A stretch of DNA of 64,000 nucleotides from Mycolicibacterium diernhoferi (GCF_019456655.1 NZ_CP080332.1:930001-994000); one strand, 5' to 3'. Counted from the stretch's first letter, positions 40,238-50,460 are shown. Notes: generated by a model from the letters alone, not told the origin. Program-made: numbers and translations.

Positions 40238-43158
40238 GCGCGCACGGCGGCGAGCCGCCCATCAAGCACAGTGCCGATGCGCCCACCGGGCCCATCGCCT
40301 CCGCCACCCCGCCCCGGCACGAGACCGCCCATTTCGGCCGAATCGCCCGGGTGCTGCGCAAGTTGGCCGTGCCGATCATCCTGATCTGGGTGGCCATCGC
40401 CGCGTTCCTGAACGTCTCTGTGCCCCAGCTCGAGGCGGTCGGCGAGGCGCGGTCGGTCTCGATGAGCCCGCAGGAAGCACCGGCGGTCATCGCCACCCAG
40501 CGCATCGGCCAGGTCTTCGATGAGTACACGTCCAACAGCTCGGCGATGATCGTGCTGGAGGGCCAGGAGAAGCTGGGTGAGGACACCCGGCGCTACTACG
40601 CCGAGTTGATCGAAAAGCTGCGTGCCGACACCGAACACGTCGAGCACGTCCAGGATCTCTGGAGCGACCCGCTGACCGCGTCGGGCGTGCAGAGCGGGGA
40701 TGGCAAGGCGGTCTACGTCTCGGCCAACCTCGCCGGCGACCAGGGCCAGTCGCTGTCGCTGGAATCCATCGAAGCGGTCAAGCAGATCGTGCAGAGCATC
40801 CCGGCCCCTGCCGGCGTCGACGTCTTCGTCACCGGATCGGCGGCCCTGACTGCCGAGCAGACCGAAGCCAGCCACGGCAGCATGCGCCTGGTCGAGGCGC
40901 TGACCTTCCTGGTCATCATCGTGATGCTGCTCATCATCTTCCGCTCCTTCATGACGATGCTGTTGATCATCGGCATGGTGGCGGTCTCCCTGATGACGGT
41001 GCGTGGTGCGGTGGCGTTCCTGGGCTGGTACAACGTCATCGAACTCTCCACCTTCGCGACCGGCCTGCTGGTCACCCTGGCGATAGCCATATCGGTGGAC
41101 TACGCCATCTTCCTGGTCGGCCGCTATCAGGAGTCCAGGGGCAGCGGTGAGGATCGAGAATCCGCCTACTACACCATGTTCGGTGGCACCGCCCATGTGA
41201 TCGTCGGCTCCGGTCTGACCATCGCGGGTGCCACCTTCTGTCTCAGCTTCACCCGGCTGCCGTACTTCCAGACCCTCGGTGTGCCGCTGGCCGTCGGCAT
41301 GTTGGTACTCATCGTCACGGCCATGACCTTCGGTCCGGCCATCATCACGGTCGGCGCCCGGTTCCTGGATCCCAAGCGCGGCATGCGGGTTCGTGGCTGG
41401 CGCAAGGTGGGTGCGGCGGTCGTGCGCTGGCCCGGCCCGATCCTGATCGCATCCATCGCGGTCTCACTCATCGGTCTGCTCGCCCTGCCGGGCTACAAGA
41501 CCAGCTACAACGATCGGCTGTACCTGCCGGACGACATCGCGTCCAACCAGGGCTACGCGGCCGCCGAACGGCACTTCTCGCCGGCCCGGTTGAATCCGGA
41601 GATCATGATGATCGAAAGCGACCGGGATCTGCGGAACCCGGCCGACTTCCTGGTCATCGAGAAGATCGCCAAGGCCATGTTCCAGGTCGACGGCATCGGT
41701 CGCGTGCAGACCATCACCCGGCCAGACGGCGCGCCGATCGAGAACACCTCGATCCCGTATGCGATCAGCCAGCAGAGCACTCTGCAGAAGCTGAACGACA
41801 AGTACAACGCCGACCGTACCGCCGACATGTCCAATCAGGTCGAGCAGATGCAGAAGACCATCGAGAACATGGATCGGATGCAGGAGATCACCATCCAGAT
41901 GGCCGACACCACCAACAAGATGGTCACGGACATGGACGGCATGGTGCTCAACATCGAAGAACTGCGCGACAACATCGCCAACTTCGATGATCAGTTCCGC
42001 CCGATCCGCAACTACTTCTACTGGGAACCGCACTGCTTCAACATTCCCATGTGCTGGGCGATCCGCTCGGTGTTCGATGTCATCGACGGCATGGACGTGA
42101 TGACCACCGATATGAACGAGATGATGCCGAGCATGCACCGGCTCAACGAGCTCATGCCGCAGATGATCGCGATCATGCCCGAGATGAAGCAGACCATGGT
42201 CGTCATGAAAGAGATGATGCTGACCATGCAGCAGACCCAGCAGGGTATGCAGGAACAGCAGCGCATCATGCAGGAGACCTCCACCGAGATGGGCAAGGCC
42301 TTCACCGAGGCGATGAACGACGATTCGTTCTACCTGCCGTCCGAGGCGTTCGACAATCCGGATTTCGCACGAGGTTTGGAGCAGTTCCTGTCCCCGGACG
42401 GGCACGCGGTGCGGTTCATCATCAACCACGAGGGTGACCCGATGTCCCCGGAGGGCATCGACCGGATCGAACCGCTCAAGAACGCCGCCAAGAAGGCGAT
42501 CAAGGGCACACCGCTGGAGGGCTCGACGATCTACCTCGGTGGTACCGCGGCCACCTTCAAGGACATGTCCGACGGCACCCAGTACGACCTGCTGATCGCC
42601 GGGATCGCAGCCATTGCACTGATCTTCCTGATCATGCTGCTGCTGACCCGGGCGATCATCGCCGCGGCCGTCATCGTCGGCACCGTGGTGCTGTCCCTCG
42701 GCGCATCCTTCGGTGTCTCGGTCCTGCTGTGGCAGCACCTGCTGGGCATCGAGTTGCACTGGATGGTGTTGCCGATGGCGGTGATCATCCTGCTTGCGGT
42801 CGGTGCGGACTACAACCTGCTGGTGGTGTCCCGGCTCAAGGAGGAACTGCATGCCGGCCTGAACACCGGCATGATCCGGGCGATGGGCGGCAGCGGTTCG
42901 ACCGTGACCGCGGCGGGCATGGTGTTCGCCTTCACCATGATGGTGATGGCGGTCAGCGACCTGACCATCATGGGCCAGGTCGGCACCACGATCGGTCTGG
43001 GTCTGCTGTTCGACACCCTGATCATCCGGTCGTTCATGACGACCTCGATCGCCGCACTGCTGGGTAAGTGGTTCTGGTGGCCGCAGCAGGTCCGCCAGCG
43101 CCCGAAGCCCGAGCCCTGGCCCCCGATTCAGCGACGACCACAGGATGCGTTGGTGTGA
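40234..43158 (+). CDS. MmpL-family RND transporter
   Basis: A 974-residue RND permease of the MmpL4/MmpL5 type. Twelve-helix layout with two large external loops. Proton-relay Asp-Tyr pairs occur in both halves: [12 protein letters not shown] (Asp289-Tyr290) and [13 protein letters not shown] (Asp859-Tyr860). Residues about 532-680 form a methionine-rich coiled coil in the second external domain, a mark of the MmpL4/5 group. It exports a lipid, glycopeptidolipid-like or siderophore-like substrate, or drugs, with MmpS. The cargo cannot be read from the sequence. Operon: mmpS, mmpL and two secreted proteins. Confidence 0.93.
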   Translation: MSAHGGEPPIKHSADAPTGPIASATPPRHETAHFGRIARVLRKLAVPIILIWVAIAAFLNVSVPQLEAVGEARSVSMSPQEAPAVIATQRIGQVFDEYTSNSSAMIVLEGQEKLGEDTRRYYAELIEKLRADTEHVEHVQDLWSDPLTASGVQSGDGKAVYVSANLAGDQGQSLSLESIEAVKQIVQSIPAPAGVDVFVTGSAALTAEQTEASHGSMRLVEALTFLVIIVMLLIIFRSFMTMLLIIGMVAVSLMTVRGAVAFLGWYNVIELSTFATGLLVTLAIAISVDYAIFLVGRYQESRGSGEDRESAYYTMFGGTAHVIVGSGLTIAGATFCLSFTRLPYFQTLGVPLAVGMLVLIVTAMTFGPAIITVGARFLDPKRGMRVRGWRKVGAAVVRWPGPILIASIAVSLIGLLALPGYKTSYNDRLYLPDDIASNQGYAAAERHFSPARLNPEIMMIESDRDLRNPADFLVIEKIAKAMFQVDGIGRVQTITRPDGAPIENTSIPYAISQQSTLQKLNDKYNADRTADMSNQVEQMQKTIENMDRMQEITIQMADTTNKMVTDMDGMVLNIEELRDNIANFDDQFRPIRNYFYWEPHCFNIPMCWAIRSVFDVIDGMDVMTTDMNEMMPSMHRLNELMPQMIAIMPEMKQTMVVMKEMMLTMQQTQQGMQEQQRIMQETSTEMGKAFTEAMNDDSFYLPSEAFDNPDFARGLEQFLSPDGHAVRFIINHEGDPMSPEGIDRIEPLKNAAKKAIKGTPLEGSTIYLGGTAATFKDMSDGTQYDLLIAGIAAIALIFLIMLLLTRAIIAAAVIVGTVVLSLGASFGVSVLLWQHLLGIELHWMVLPMAVIILLAVGADYNLLVVSRLKEELHAGLNTGMIRAMGGSGSTVTAAGMVFAFTMMVMAVSDLTIMGQVGTTIGLGLLFDTLIIRSFMTTSIAALLGKWFWWPQQVRQRPKPEPWPPIQRRPQDALV

Positions 43159-43508
43159 TGAGGATTTCGATGAAGTTCGGCTCCGTGCTGGTCGCCGGCG
43201 CCGCGGCCCTGACCTTGGCCGCTGCTCCGGTGGCACAGGCCGACCCCGACACGGCGTTCGCCAAGCAACTGCAGGGCTACGGCATCTACGGGCAGAAGGA
43301 CTACAACGCCTGGATCGGCAAGATCATGTGCAAGCGGCTGCGCAACGGACTCGACGCGGACGCGTTCGCATCCGCCGAGTTCGTGCACGCACAGCTCAAG
43401 AGCGGCAGCACCACCGAGCAGGCCTGGCAGTTCGTCGGGGCTGCGGTCCCGACCTACTGCCCGGAGCTGACCCCCGTGCTGCAGCGGGCATCCGAGAACA
43501 AGGAGTAG
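43158..43508 (+). CDS. Secreted DUF732-family protein of the mmpL operon
   Basis: A 116-residue protein with a Sec signal (VLVAGAAALTLAAAPVAQA-D, cleavage near residue 29) and a small helical domain with two cysteines (KIMCKRL and PTYCPEL) likely forming a disulfide, plus the motif GYGIYGQKDYNAWIG. This matches the mycobacterial DUF732 family of exported proteins. ATG 43158 overlaps the mmpL stop (TGATG), so it is translated with the transporter and may act as its periplasmic partner. Confidence 0.83.
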   Translation: MRISMKFGSVLVAGAAALTLAAAPVAQADPDTAFAKQLQGYGIYGQKDYNAWIGKIMCKRLRNGLDADAFASAEFVHAQLKSGSTTEQAWQFVGAAVPTYCPELTPVLQRASENKE

Positions 43509-43513
43509 ACGTC

Positions 43514-43957
43514 ATGTCCCGTAACAAGTTTGCGATGGCCGGCCTTGCTGCCGCCGCGGTGCTGACCTTGACGCCGGGCGTGGCATCCGCCGATGCCACC
43601 GACGAGTACCCGATCCCCAGCAACATGCTCAAGACCACCTGCACCGTGGACCAGTACATGGCCGCGGTGCGCGACACCAATCCGGTGTACTACGAGCGCT
43701 ACATGATCGACTACAACAACAAGTCGCCCGAAGTGCAGCAGTGGGCCCGTGACCGCATCACCTGGTTCTTCTCCATGGATTACGCCGGACGCCGGCAGTA
43801 CTCCGAGGACACCGCGACCAATGCGTTCTACGAGACGCTCGCGTGGAACTGGCCGAACTGGGCCAAGCTGTTCTTCAACAACAAGGGTGTCGTCGCGCAC
43901 GGCACCAAGAACTGCGCCGGCTACCCGGCCGCGGATCCCGGCGTCTGGGTCTGGTAG
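43514..43957 (+). CDS. Secreted aromatic-rich protein (possibly DUF5078) of the mmpL operon
   Basis: A 147-residue protein with a Sec signal (LAAAAVLTLTPGVASA-D). The mature part is rich in Tyr/Trp (NPVYYERYMIDYNNKS, ETLAWNWPNWAKLFF) and has two cysteines (TTCTVDQY, NCAGYP). I believe this is the DUF5078 type of small mycobacterial exported protein, but I cannot confirm it. It starts 5 nt after the DUF732 gene, so it is the fourth gene of the mmpS-mmpL operon. Function unknown. Confidence 0.75.
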   Translation: MSRNKFAMAGLAAAAVLTLTPGVASADATDEYPIPSNMLKTTCTVDQYMAAVRDTNPVYYERYMIDYNNKSPEVQQWARDRITWFFSMDYAGRRQYSEDTATNAFYETLAWNWPNWAKLFFNNKGVVAHGTKNCAGYPAADPGVWVW

Positions 43958-43976
43958 CCCGCGACGCGCCCTGTGC

Positions 43977-44549
43977 TCACTCGAAAAAGGATGCGGTGCG
44001 CAGCAATTGCTGCACGGCAGCCAGCAGGGTCTGGTGCAGGTCGTCGTCGCTGACGTCCTGCACCGCCTTGTCGGTGACGGCGCCCTGGATGCCCTTGGTG
44101 ACCATCGAGATGATGACCCGGCCCGCCGGGCCGTGACCGGCGCCGAGCAGTAGATCGGTGTACCGGCCGATCAGTTCGGTGAGGTCGGCCCGGGACTCGA
44201 TCAGACTGTCCAGCGCCGGGTCGCCGTTGAGTACGGCCGCCCACCGGCGGTTACGCACGCACAACTCGATGAGCCCACAGACGGCGATCTCCCGGCGGGT
44301 GCCGGTGTCCTCGACGGCCTCGGCGATCGTGACCACCCGGGCCATATCGTCGAACATCGGTTGTGCGGCGGCCGCCACGATGTCTTCCTTGGAGCGGAAC
44401 TGGTAGTAGACCGAGGCTTTACCCACGCCGATGCTGTCGGCGATCATCTGCAGCGTGGTGCCGCCGACGCCGTGCTCACCGAACAGGGTGAGCGCAGCCT
44501 CCAACACCCGCGCCCGCGCCGAACCGCGCCCCAGTACAGACCTGGCCAC
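43977..44549 (-). CDS. TetR-family regulator, right flank of the mmpS-mmpL operon
   Basis: A 190-residue regulator with HTH GVGGTTLQMIADSIGVGKAS, closely similar to the TetR at 38961 in the HTH and in the following FDDMARVVTIAEA helix. It lies tail to tail with the last gene of the mmpL operon (19 bp). GTG 44549 is chosen because it follows the VOC stop by 5 bp; there is no strong ribosome-binding site, so translation may depend on the VOC gene upstream. Together with the left copy it brackets the MmpS/L cassette. Confidence 0.84.
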   Translation of the reverse strand: MARSVLGRGSARARVLEAALTLFGEHGVGGTTLQMIADSIGVGKASVYYQFRSKEDIVAAAAQPMFDDMARVVTIAEAVEDTGTRREIAVCGLIELCVRNRRWAAVLNGDPALDSLIESRADLTELIGRYTDLLLGAGHGPAGRVIISMVTKGIQGAVTDKAVQDVSDDDLHQTLLAAVQQLLRTASFFE

Positions 44550-44554
44550 GGTCG

Positions 44555-44956
44555 TCAGTCCCGGGTGTCCCGGCGCAGCGGATGGTCGTCGGGCACCTGT
44601 ACGAAGATCAGCGTGACGCCGTCGGGGTCCGACACGTGCATCTCGTGCAGGCCCCACGGCTCCTGGACGGCGGCCCGGTCGATGCTCACCCCGCGCCCGG
44701 TCAGTTCGGCCTGGGCGGCGTACACGTCGCGCACCTGCAGCCACAGTGCTGTATCCCGTCGCTCCGCTCGTCTGGCCAGGCCGCCGGCGGACGGGCCACC
44801 GTGGCCGGCCAGTTCGATCAGCGACTGCCCGGCGTAGAAGACAGTGCCCCCGCCGTACTCCCGCGCGACGGCCAGGCCGATCCGGTCGCGGTAGAACTCA
44901 ACGGACTTCGGGTAGTCGCCCGGCCGTATCAGCACCCGGCTGGCCAGGATCTCCAT
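44555..44956 (-). CDS. VOC-family (glyoxalase/bleomycin-resistance fold) protein
   Basis: A 133-residue single-domain VOC protein with paired beta-alpha-beta-beta-beta units: SRVLIRPGDYPKSVEFYRD at the start and EPWGLHEMHVSDPDGVTLIFVQ at the end. His and Glu at conserved metal positions (LHEMHV, SLIELAG) are present. Corresponds to Rv0546c, which in M. tuberculosis lies between pitA and the SDR gene. ATG 44956 is chosen over the longer frame. Substrate unknown. Confidence 0.85.
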   Translation of the reverse strand: MEILASRVLIRPGDYPKSVEFYRDRIGLAVAREYGGGTVFYAGQSLIELAGHGGPSAGGLARRAERRDTALWLQVRDVYAAQAELTGRGVSIDRAAVQEPWGLHEMHVSDPDGVTLIFVQVPDDHPLRRDTRD

Positions 44957-44982
44957 ACCAGAGTGTCTATCACGGGTCGGGC

Positions 44983-46398
44983 TCACAGCCGGTCGGCGGC
45001 CCGCAGCCCGATGGTGAAGGCCGCCTGGTCCTCGAACTTCAGCGGATCACGGCCGGTGATCTGGCCGATCCGGGCCAGTCGGTGCCGCACGGTGTTGGTG
45101 TGCAGGAACAGCTCGCGGGCGGTGTCGATGAGTGACCCGTTGGCGGCCAGGAACACCCGCAGCGTCCGGACGTGCTGGGTGCCCCGGTCGCGGTCGAGTT
45201 CGATGAGCGGGTCGATCAGCTGGGTCCTGAACGGTGCGAGCCGGCTCAGCGGCAGGCCTTCGAGCAGACTGCCGAAGGTGCTGAGTTGATCCGGTCCGAT
45301 GCTGCCGCCGCGCTGCCGGGCCAGGTCCAGCGCGATCCGCGCCTGACTGATCGAGGAGCCCAGCTCGGTCAGCGGCATCGCGGCCGCGTGCCCGGACGGC
45401 AGCGACAGATCGGCGGCGATGTCGGCCAGGCGGTCGGTGCCGGTGCTGAGCACCAGGCACACCTCGGGGGCGTCGGCGACCAGCGCGTCGGGAAAGGCCA
45501 TCGACAACAGCGCCCCGGCACCGGCCGGCCACGCCGAGCAGTCGATCTCCCGCTCGGACAGCCCGGGCCAGTCGAGCAGTTGGTTCAGCGCGTCGGGCAG
45601 CAGCATCCGGCGCTCCACCAGCGACAGCAGCTGCCCGACGCGTTCACGGGCCAGTGCGGCCTCGATATCGCGTTCACCCTGTGCCGCCGCGACGAAACGG
45701 GCGATGACCTCCAGCACTGCGGGCTCGGGTGGGTCCCCGCGCCCGACCCACACCACCGTGCCCATCTCGTCCACCGGGATCGATGCCGGGGATTCGACCG
45801 GCGCCCCGGGCGCCTCCAGCAGGAAGTAGCAGCCCAGCACCTGCCCGGCCCGGTCCAGCAGCTGGCGTACCGACTCCCGGCGGCGTTGGGAGGAAAGCAG
45901 TTCGGGGACAAGCGCGTTGGTGGCGCGGGCGGTGGCGATCGCGCCACCGAACTGGAAGTCGGCGATATAGCGGCTGATGGTCGCGAACGGAATCTGCGGC
46001 GGCGCGATGAGCAGCGGAAGGCCGGTGCGGGCGCATGCGTCGATCAGCGCCCCGGGGGCGTTGTCGTGCACATCGCCGATCCCGAAGCAGATGCCGGCCA
46101 CCCCGGCCCGGGCCAGCGAATCGACGAAGGTGTCGCAGTCGGCGGGGGTCTGCAGGCTGATGCCGACGGTGCACACGAGCTCCCCACCGCGCAGGTATCG
46201 GGACGGGTCGTGCAGTTCGGTGGTGTGCGACCAGGTGATGCGCCGGCTCAGATGCCGATGGCCGGCATCGTCGGTGCTCGGGGGGAGGAGCTGCAGCCCG
46301 AGGCCGGAGCGCTGCAGCAGGTCGTGGAACGTCGGGGCGCTGTCGCCGGACGCGGCGGCCATCGAACCGACCTGGTGGTCAGCCGCCGACTCGATCAT
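44983..46398 (-). CDS. PucR-family transcriptional regulator
   Basis: A 471-residue regulator. The N-terminal PucR domain includes YLRGGELVCTVGISLQTPADC and IPFATISRYIADFQ; a GGDEF-like/central domain follows; the C-terminal helix-turn-helix (HTH_30) reads FLAANGSLIDTARELFLHTNTVRHRLARI (quoted in part: ELFLHTNTVRHRL). The family includes the purine-catabolism activator PucR and regulators of nitrogen-compound catabolism. It is divergent from the permease-SDR-SDR-ureohydrolase-deacetylase operon and is its probable activator. ATG 46398; 160 bp separate it from the permease. Confidence 0.9.
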   Translation of the reverse strand: MIESAADHQVGSMAAASGDSAPTFHDLLQRSGLGLQLLPPSTDDAGHRHLSRRITWSHTTELHDPSRYLRGGELVCTVGISLQTPADCDTFVDSLARAGVAGICFGIGDVHDNAPGALIDACARTGLPLLIAPPQIPFATISRYIADFQFGGAIATARATNALVPELLSSQRRRESVRQLLDRAGQVLGCYFLLEAPGAPVESPASIPVDEMGTVVWVGRGDPPEPAVLEVIARFVAAAQGERDIEAALARERVGQLLSLVERRMLLPDALNQLLDWPGLSEREIDCSAWPAGAGALLSMAFPDALVADAPEVCLVLSTGTDRLADIAADLSLPSGHAAAMPLTELGSSISQARIALDLARQRGGSIGPDQLSTFGSLLEGLPLSRLAPFRTQLIDPLIELDRDRGTQHVRTLRVFLAANGSLIDTARELFLHTNTVRHRLARIGQITGRDPLKFEDQAAFTIGLRAADRL

Positions 46399-46503
46399 CA
46401 GTTGATCGTAACGTCAGCGTCATCTGAACGGCCCGACCCGTTGTGCGATCCTCCAATGGTCGTGTCAGGCGGTGGTGGGTTTGCAGCGTCTTCGTCTCGA
46501 ACG

Positions 46504-46533
46504 TTGGCGATCGCATCCGGTGGGCGTGATAGT
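46504..46533 (+). promoter_or_regulatory. Candidate promoter of the PucR-controlled operon
   Basis: TTGGCG (46504-46509) and GATAGT (46528-46533), 18 bp apart, precede AAGGAG at 46548-46553 and the permease ATG at 46559. CGTTGG/CCAACG at 46502 and 46538 flank it but the 30-nt loop makes them a weak operator candidate. Confidence 0.35.
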
Positions 46534-46558
46534 TCGTCCAACGAGTGAAGGAGCATCG

Positions 46559-48022
46559 ATGACAACAACCGAGGTTGACGCCCCGCAGGGGTTGCGGCGC
46601 GAGTTCTCCCTGTGGTCGGCGTTCGCGTTCGCATTCGCGTTCATCTCGCCGATCGTCGCGCTGTACGGCATCTTCGGACTGGCGCTGTCCGCGGCGGGCC
46701 CCAGCTTCTGGTGGGGGTTCGGGCTGGTCTTCGGCGGCCAGTTCCTGGTCGCCCTGGTCTTCGCGATGCTGGTGTCGCGCTGGCCGCTGGAAGGATCCAT
46801 CTACCAGTGGTCGCGCCGGTTGCTGGGCACCACCTACGGCTGGTTCGCCGGCTGGGCCTATATGTGGACCCTGGTGATCGCGATGGCCACCGTCGCGCTG
46901 GGCGCCGCCGGGTTCACCGCCAACATCCTCGGCATCGAAGCACCCTCGGGGACCACCCTGGCGCTGATCGCTCTGGTCATCCTGCTGGCCGGTACCGCGG
47001 TGAACCTGGCCGGGCGGCAGGCCCTGAAGATCTTCATGCTGGGCAGCATCATCGCCGAGGTCATCGGGTCGGTCGTGCTGGGCACCTGGCTGCTGCTGTT
47101 CCACCGGCAGAACTCGTTGTCGGTGCTGTTCTCCGGCGGCGGCGCGGAGATGGACACGCTGGCCTACCTGACCGGCCCGTTCATGCTTGCGGTGGCGTTC
47201 ATCGGCTGGTCGTTCGTCGGCTTCGAGAGTGCCGGGTCCATCGCCGAGGAAGTGCACGAACCACGGCGGTACCTGCCCAAGGCGGTGCTGTTCTCGCTGA
47301 CGTTCATCTTCGTCGTGGTGGCCTACTCCGCCCTGGCGATCATCCTGGCCATCCCGGACCTGGATGCCGTCGCCGAGGGCGCCGTCGGCGATCCGGTGTA
47401 TGCGACCCTCACCACCGCACTGGGGCACGGCGTGGCCAAACCCGTCGAGGTGATGTTCGTGATCGGTTTCCTGGCCAGCTTCCTGGCCCTGCAGACCTCT
47501 GCGTCCCGGGTGATCTGGGCCTACGCCCGCGACGGCGCGCTGCCGGCCTCCGGCGTGCTGTCCCAATTGCGCGGCACGGCCCGTATCCCGCGGGTGGCGA
47601 TCCTGGTCACCACCGTGGTCGGGGCGACGTTGTTCCTGCTGAGCATCGTGGCCGGGGACATCTATTCGTTGATGGTCAACTTCACCGCCGGCGGGTTCTA
47701 CCTGGCCTTCCTGTTCCCGCTGATCGGCTTCCTGGTGGTGGGGGTGCGGCGCAAGTGGACGCCGGGCAACTTCTCGTTGGGCCGGTTCACGCTGCCGGTC
47801 GCCGCGGTGGCCGTGGTGTGGGCAGTGCTGCAGTTCCTCAACATCTCCTGGCCGCGGGTGGCTTTCGAACAGCGTTACCTGGACTGGTCGGTGTGGATCG
47901 GGATCGGGGTGTTGCTGGTGCTCGGTACGGCGATCCTGGCGACGGTACGCGGCCGGATCGTCGAGGCGGCGGTCATCGAGGATGCCGAGCTGCTCGACGA
48001 ACGCGCGGACGCCGGTGCCTGA
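46559..48022 (+). CDS. APC-family amino-acid/polyamine permease
   Basis: A 487-residue transporter with about 12 helices. FAFAFISPIVALYGIFGLALS is helix 1 of the APC superfamily; GWSFVGFESAGSIAEEVHEPRR is the conserved helix-6/loop segment (FVGFESA...EE...P). AAGGAG 5 nt before ATG 46559 fixes the start. It likely imports an amine, amino acid or guanidino compound for the enzymes encoded behind it. It overlaps the first SDR gene by 8 nt. Confidence 0.91.
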   Translation: MTTTEVDAPQGLRREFSLWSAFAFAFAFISPIVALYGIFGLALSAAGPSFWWGFGLVFGGQFLVALVFAMLVSRWPLEGSIYQWSRRLLGTTYGWFAGWAYMWTLVIAMATVALGAAGFTANILGIEAPSGTTLALIALVILLAGTAVNLAGRQALKIFMLGSIIAEVIGSVVLGTWLLLFHRQNSLSVLFSGGGAEMDTLAYLTGPFMLAVAFIGWSFVGFESAGSIAEEVHEPRRYLPKAVLFSLTFIFVVVAYSALAIILAIPDLDAVAEGAVGDPVYATLTTALGHGVAKPVEVMFVIGFLASFLALQTSASRVIWAYARDGALPASGVLSQLRGTARIPRVAILVTTVVGATLFLLSIVAGDIYSLMVNFTAGGFYLAFLFPLIGFLVVGVRRKWTPGNFSLGRFTLPVAAVAVVWAVLQFLNISWPRVAFEQRYLDWSVWIGIGVLLVLGTAILATVRGRIVEAAVIEDAELLDERADAGA

Positions 48023-48716
48023 CACCGCGCCCGTCGCGGTGGTCACCGGGGCCGCCAGCGGCATCGGGGCGGCGGCCGCCGCAGCCCTGCGCCGCCGCGG
48101 ATACCGGGTGGGCGCACTGGACCTGTCCGGTGATGCGGACGCGGATTTCAGTGTGGCCGTGGATGTCTCGAACGGACGCGCGGTTGCCGACGGGGTCGCC
48201 CGGATTCGCCGGGAGCTCGGCCCGATCGACGCGCTGGTGACCTCCGCCGGTTACTACGAGATGGGGCGCATAGACCACATCGACGTGATGTCCTGGCAGC
48301 GCATGCTGCGGGTGCATCTGGGCGGGTTGTTCAACGCGGCCCGGGCGTGCCTGCCCGACATGCTGGCCGCCGGGTCGGGTGCGGTGGTCGCGGTGGCCAG
48401 CGAACTCGCCGTCGGTGGCGGCGATGAGGAGGCGCACTACGTGGCGGCCAAGGGCGCGATCCTCGGTCTGGTGCGCAGCCTTGCCGCCGAGGTCGCCGGT
48501 GCCGGGGTGCGGGTCAACGCCGTCGCGCCGGGCCCGACGGACACCCCGCTGCTGAGCGCCGATTCGCCGTGGCGCGCCCAGGATTACCTCGACACCTTGC
48601 CGCTGCGCCGGCTGACCACGCCGGCCGAGGTCGCGCGCTGCATCGAATTCCTGGTCTGTGACGGGACATTCAGCGTCGGCGACGTCGTCAACGTCAACTC
48701 GGGAGCGGTGATATGA
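48015..48716 (+). CDS. Short-chain dehydrogenase/reductase (SDR 1 of the PucR operon)
   Basis: A 233-residue classical SDR: TGAASGIGAAAAAALRRRGYRVG (cofactor loop TGxxxGIG), TSAGYYEMG (NAG-like), and a YVAAK active-site pair following the serine-bearing strand VAVASELAVGG. Acid residues after beta-2 (LDLSGDAD) suggest NAD(H) preference. GTG 48015 overlaps the permease end, and the stop overlaps the next SDR (ATGA). Its place suggests oxidation of an alcohol intermediate of the catabolic pathway. Confidence 0.9.
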   Translation: MPDTAPVAVVTGAASGIGAAAAAALRRRGYRVGALDLSGDADADFSVAVDVSNGRAVADGVARIRRELGPIDALVTSAGYYEMGRIDHIDVMSWQRMLRVHLGGLFNAARACLPDMLAAGSGAVVAVASELAVGGGDEEAHYVAAKGAILGLVRSLAAEVAGAGVRVNAVAPGPTDTPLLSADSPWRAQDYLDTLPLRRLTTPAEVARCIEFLVCDGTFSVGDVVNVNSGAVI

Positions 48717-49474
48717 CCAGGCTGGACGGCCGTGTCGTGCTGGTGACCGGTGCCGCGCAGGGAATGGGCGCGGCGCACGCCCGGCGGTTGGCCGGGGCCG
48801 GAGCGACCGTGGCGGTCAACGATATTCGGGGCGGGGACGCCCTCGACGCGCTGGCCGCCGAGATCGGCGGACTGGCGGTGCCCGGTGACGTCGCCGATCC
48901 GTCGGAGTGCAAACGGATCGCCGCCGCGGTGGCCGGGGCCGCCGGCCGGCTCGATGTCCTGGTGGCCAACCACGCCTACATGACGATGGCGCCGTTCCTC
49001 GAGCACGACGAGCAGGACTGGTGGCGCATCGTGGACACCAATCTGGGCGGGACCTTCCATCTGGTGCAGGCGGTGCTCCCGCACATGCGCCGGCACGGTG
49101 AGGGCCGCATCGTGGTGATCTCCAGTGAGTGGGGTGTCACCGGCTGGCCCGAGGCCACCGCCTATTGCGCCGCCAAGGCGGGGCTGATCGCCTTGGTCAA
49201 GGGGCTGGGCCGGGAATTGGCGCCCGAGGGGATCATCGTCAACGCGGTCGCACCCGGGGTCACCGACACCCCGCAACTGCAGGTGGACGCGGATGCGGCC
49301 GGAGTCGACCTGGCGGTGATGCACGCCCGTTACGCCGAGGGGATCCCGCTGGGCCGGATCGGTGTCGCCGACGAGATTTCTGTGGCGGTGGAGCTGCTGG
49401 CCGACTTCGAGGTGGCGGCCATCGTCGGACAAGTGATCGCCTGTAACGGCGGAACGGCTCGGGTGCGGGCATGA
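48713..49474 (+). CDS. Short-chain dehydrogenase/reductase (SDR 2 of the PucR operon)
   Basis: A 253-residue classical SDR with [22 protein letters not shown] in place of NNAG, the catalytic serine in [12 protein letters not shown] and Tyr/Lys in [13 protein letters not shown] after beta-2 again implies NAD. It is distinct from SDR 1 (more like bacterial 3-oxoacyl reductase/2,3-butanediol types). Start and stop overlap its neighbours by 4 nt each, so the operon is fully coupled. Confidence 0.9.
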   Translation: MTRLDGRVVLVTGAAQGMGAAHARRLAGAGATVAVNDIRGGDALDALAAEIGGLAVPGDVADPSECKRIAAAVAGAAGRLDVLVANHAYMTMAPFLEHDEQDWWRIVDTNLGGTFHLVQAVLPHMRRHGEGRIVVISSEWGVTGWPEATAYCAAKAGLIALVKGLGRELAPEGIIVNAVAPGVTDTPQLQVDADAAGVDLAVMHARYAEGIPLGRIGVADEISVAVELLADFEVAAIVGQVIACNGGTARVRA

Positions 49475-50460
49475 CAGAAGGAGATCGGGTGGGAAGCCAG
49501 CCGTATGTGCTTTCGGCGCAGGGCAATACCGGACAGGTCGATGCGACGGCGGTGCCGCGCTATGCGGGGCTGGCGACCTTTGCGCGGCTCCCGCAGTTGC
49601 GCGAAGTCCTCGATTACGACATCGCGGTGGTCGGGGTGCCGTTCGACAGCGGTGTCACCTACCGGCCCGGGGCCCGGTTCGGTCCCGCCGCGATCCGGGA
49701 GGCGTCCCGGCTGCTCAAGCCGTACAACCCGGCGCTCGACGTCAGCCCGTTCGCCCAGGCCCAGGTGGTCGACGCCGGCGACATCGCGGCCAACCCCTTC
49801 AACATCGACGAGGCGGTCGACCAGGTGCGCGAAGGCGTGGCCGGCCTGTTGACCCGGCCCGAGCAGCGGGTCGTGATGCTCGGTGGTGACCACACCATCG
49901 CCCTGCCGGCGCTGCAGGCGATGAACCGGGTGCACGGCCCGGTGGCGTTGGTGCATTTCGACGCGCACCTGGACACCTGGGACACCTATTTCGGCGCGCC
50001 CTGCACGCACGGCACCCCGTTCCGGCGGGCCGTCGAGCAGGGTCTGCTGGTCAAGGATCGCTCCGCGCACATCGGCATCCGCGGTTCGCTGTACGACCGG
50101 GCCGATCTGCTCGACGACGAGTCGCTGGGGTTCACCGTCGTGCACTGCCGCGACCTCGACCGCATCGGTTTCGACGGTGCGGTGCAACGCATCCGGGAGC
50201 GCGTCGGCGATCACCCGGTGTATGTGTCCATCGACATCGACGTGCTGGATCCGGCGTTCGCGCCGGGCACCGGCACCCCGGAGATCGGTGGCATGACCAG
50301 CCGGGAACTGGTGGCGATCCTGCGCGGCATGCGCGGGCTGAACATCGTCGGCGCCGATGTGGTGGAGGTGGCGCCCGCCTACGACGGGGGTGACATCACC
50401 GCGGTGGCCGCCGCCAACCTGGCCTACGAGCTGATCACCCTGATGGCCGACGATGTCTGA
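49471..50460 (+). CDS. speB: Agmatinase/guanidino-acid ureohydrolase
   Basis: A 329-residue binuclear-manganese ureohydrolase. Metal ligands are present in [20 protein letters not shown] and [22 protein letters not shown], with the family's [17 protein letters not shown] near the N terminus. It releases urea from agmatine or, given the catabolic context, from a guanidino acid such as 4-guanidinobutyrate or 3-guanidinopropionate; agmatinases and guanidinobutyrases are not distinguishable by eye. ATG 49471 overlaps SDR 2 by 4 nt and the end overlaps the deacetylase gene by 8 nt. Confidence 0.9.
   Translation: MTEGDRVGSQPYVLSAQGNTGQVDATAVPRYAGLATFARLPQLREVLDYDIAVVGVPFDSGVTYRPGARFGPAAIREASRLLKPYNPALDVSPFAQAQVVDAGDIAANPFNIDEAVDQVREGVAGLLTRPEQRVVMLGGDHTIALPALQAMNRVHGPVALVHFDAHLDTWDTYFGAPCTHGTPFRRAVEQGLLVKDRSAHIGIRGSLYDRADLLDDESLGFTVVHCRDLDRIGFDGAVQRIRERVGDHPVYVSIDIDVLDPAFAPGTGTPEIGGMTSRELVAILRGMRGLNIVGADVVEVAPAYDGGDITAVAAANLAYELITLMADDV

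Noticed and set aside
41464..43236. 590-codon frame on the - strand opposite mmpL
   Set aside because: His-rich composition comes from the reverse of the Met/Gln coiled-coil codons; mmpL has clear RND motifs on the + strand.
46502..46543. CGTTGG/CCAACG inverted repeat as PucR operator
   Set aside because: A 6-bp repeat with a 30-nt loop is expected by chance at this GC content; mentioned only as a weak candidate.
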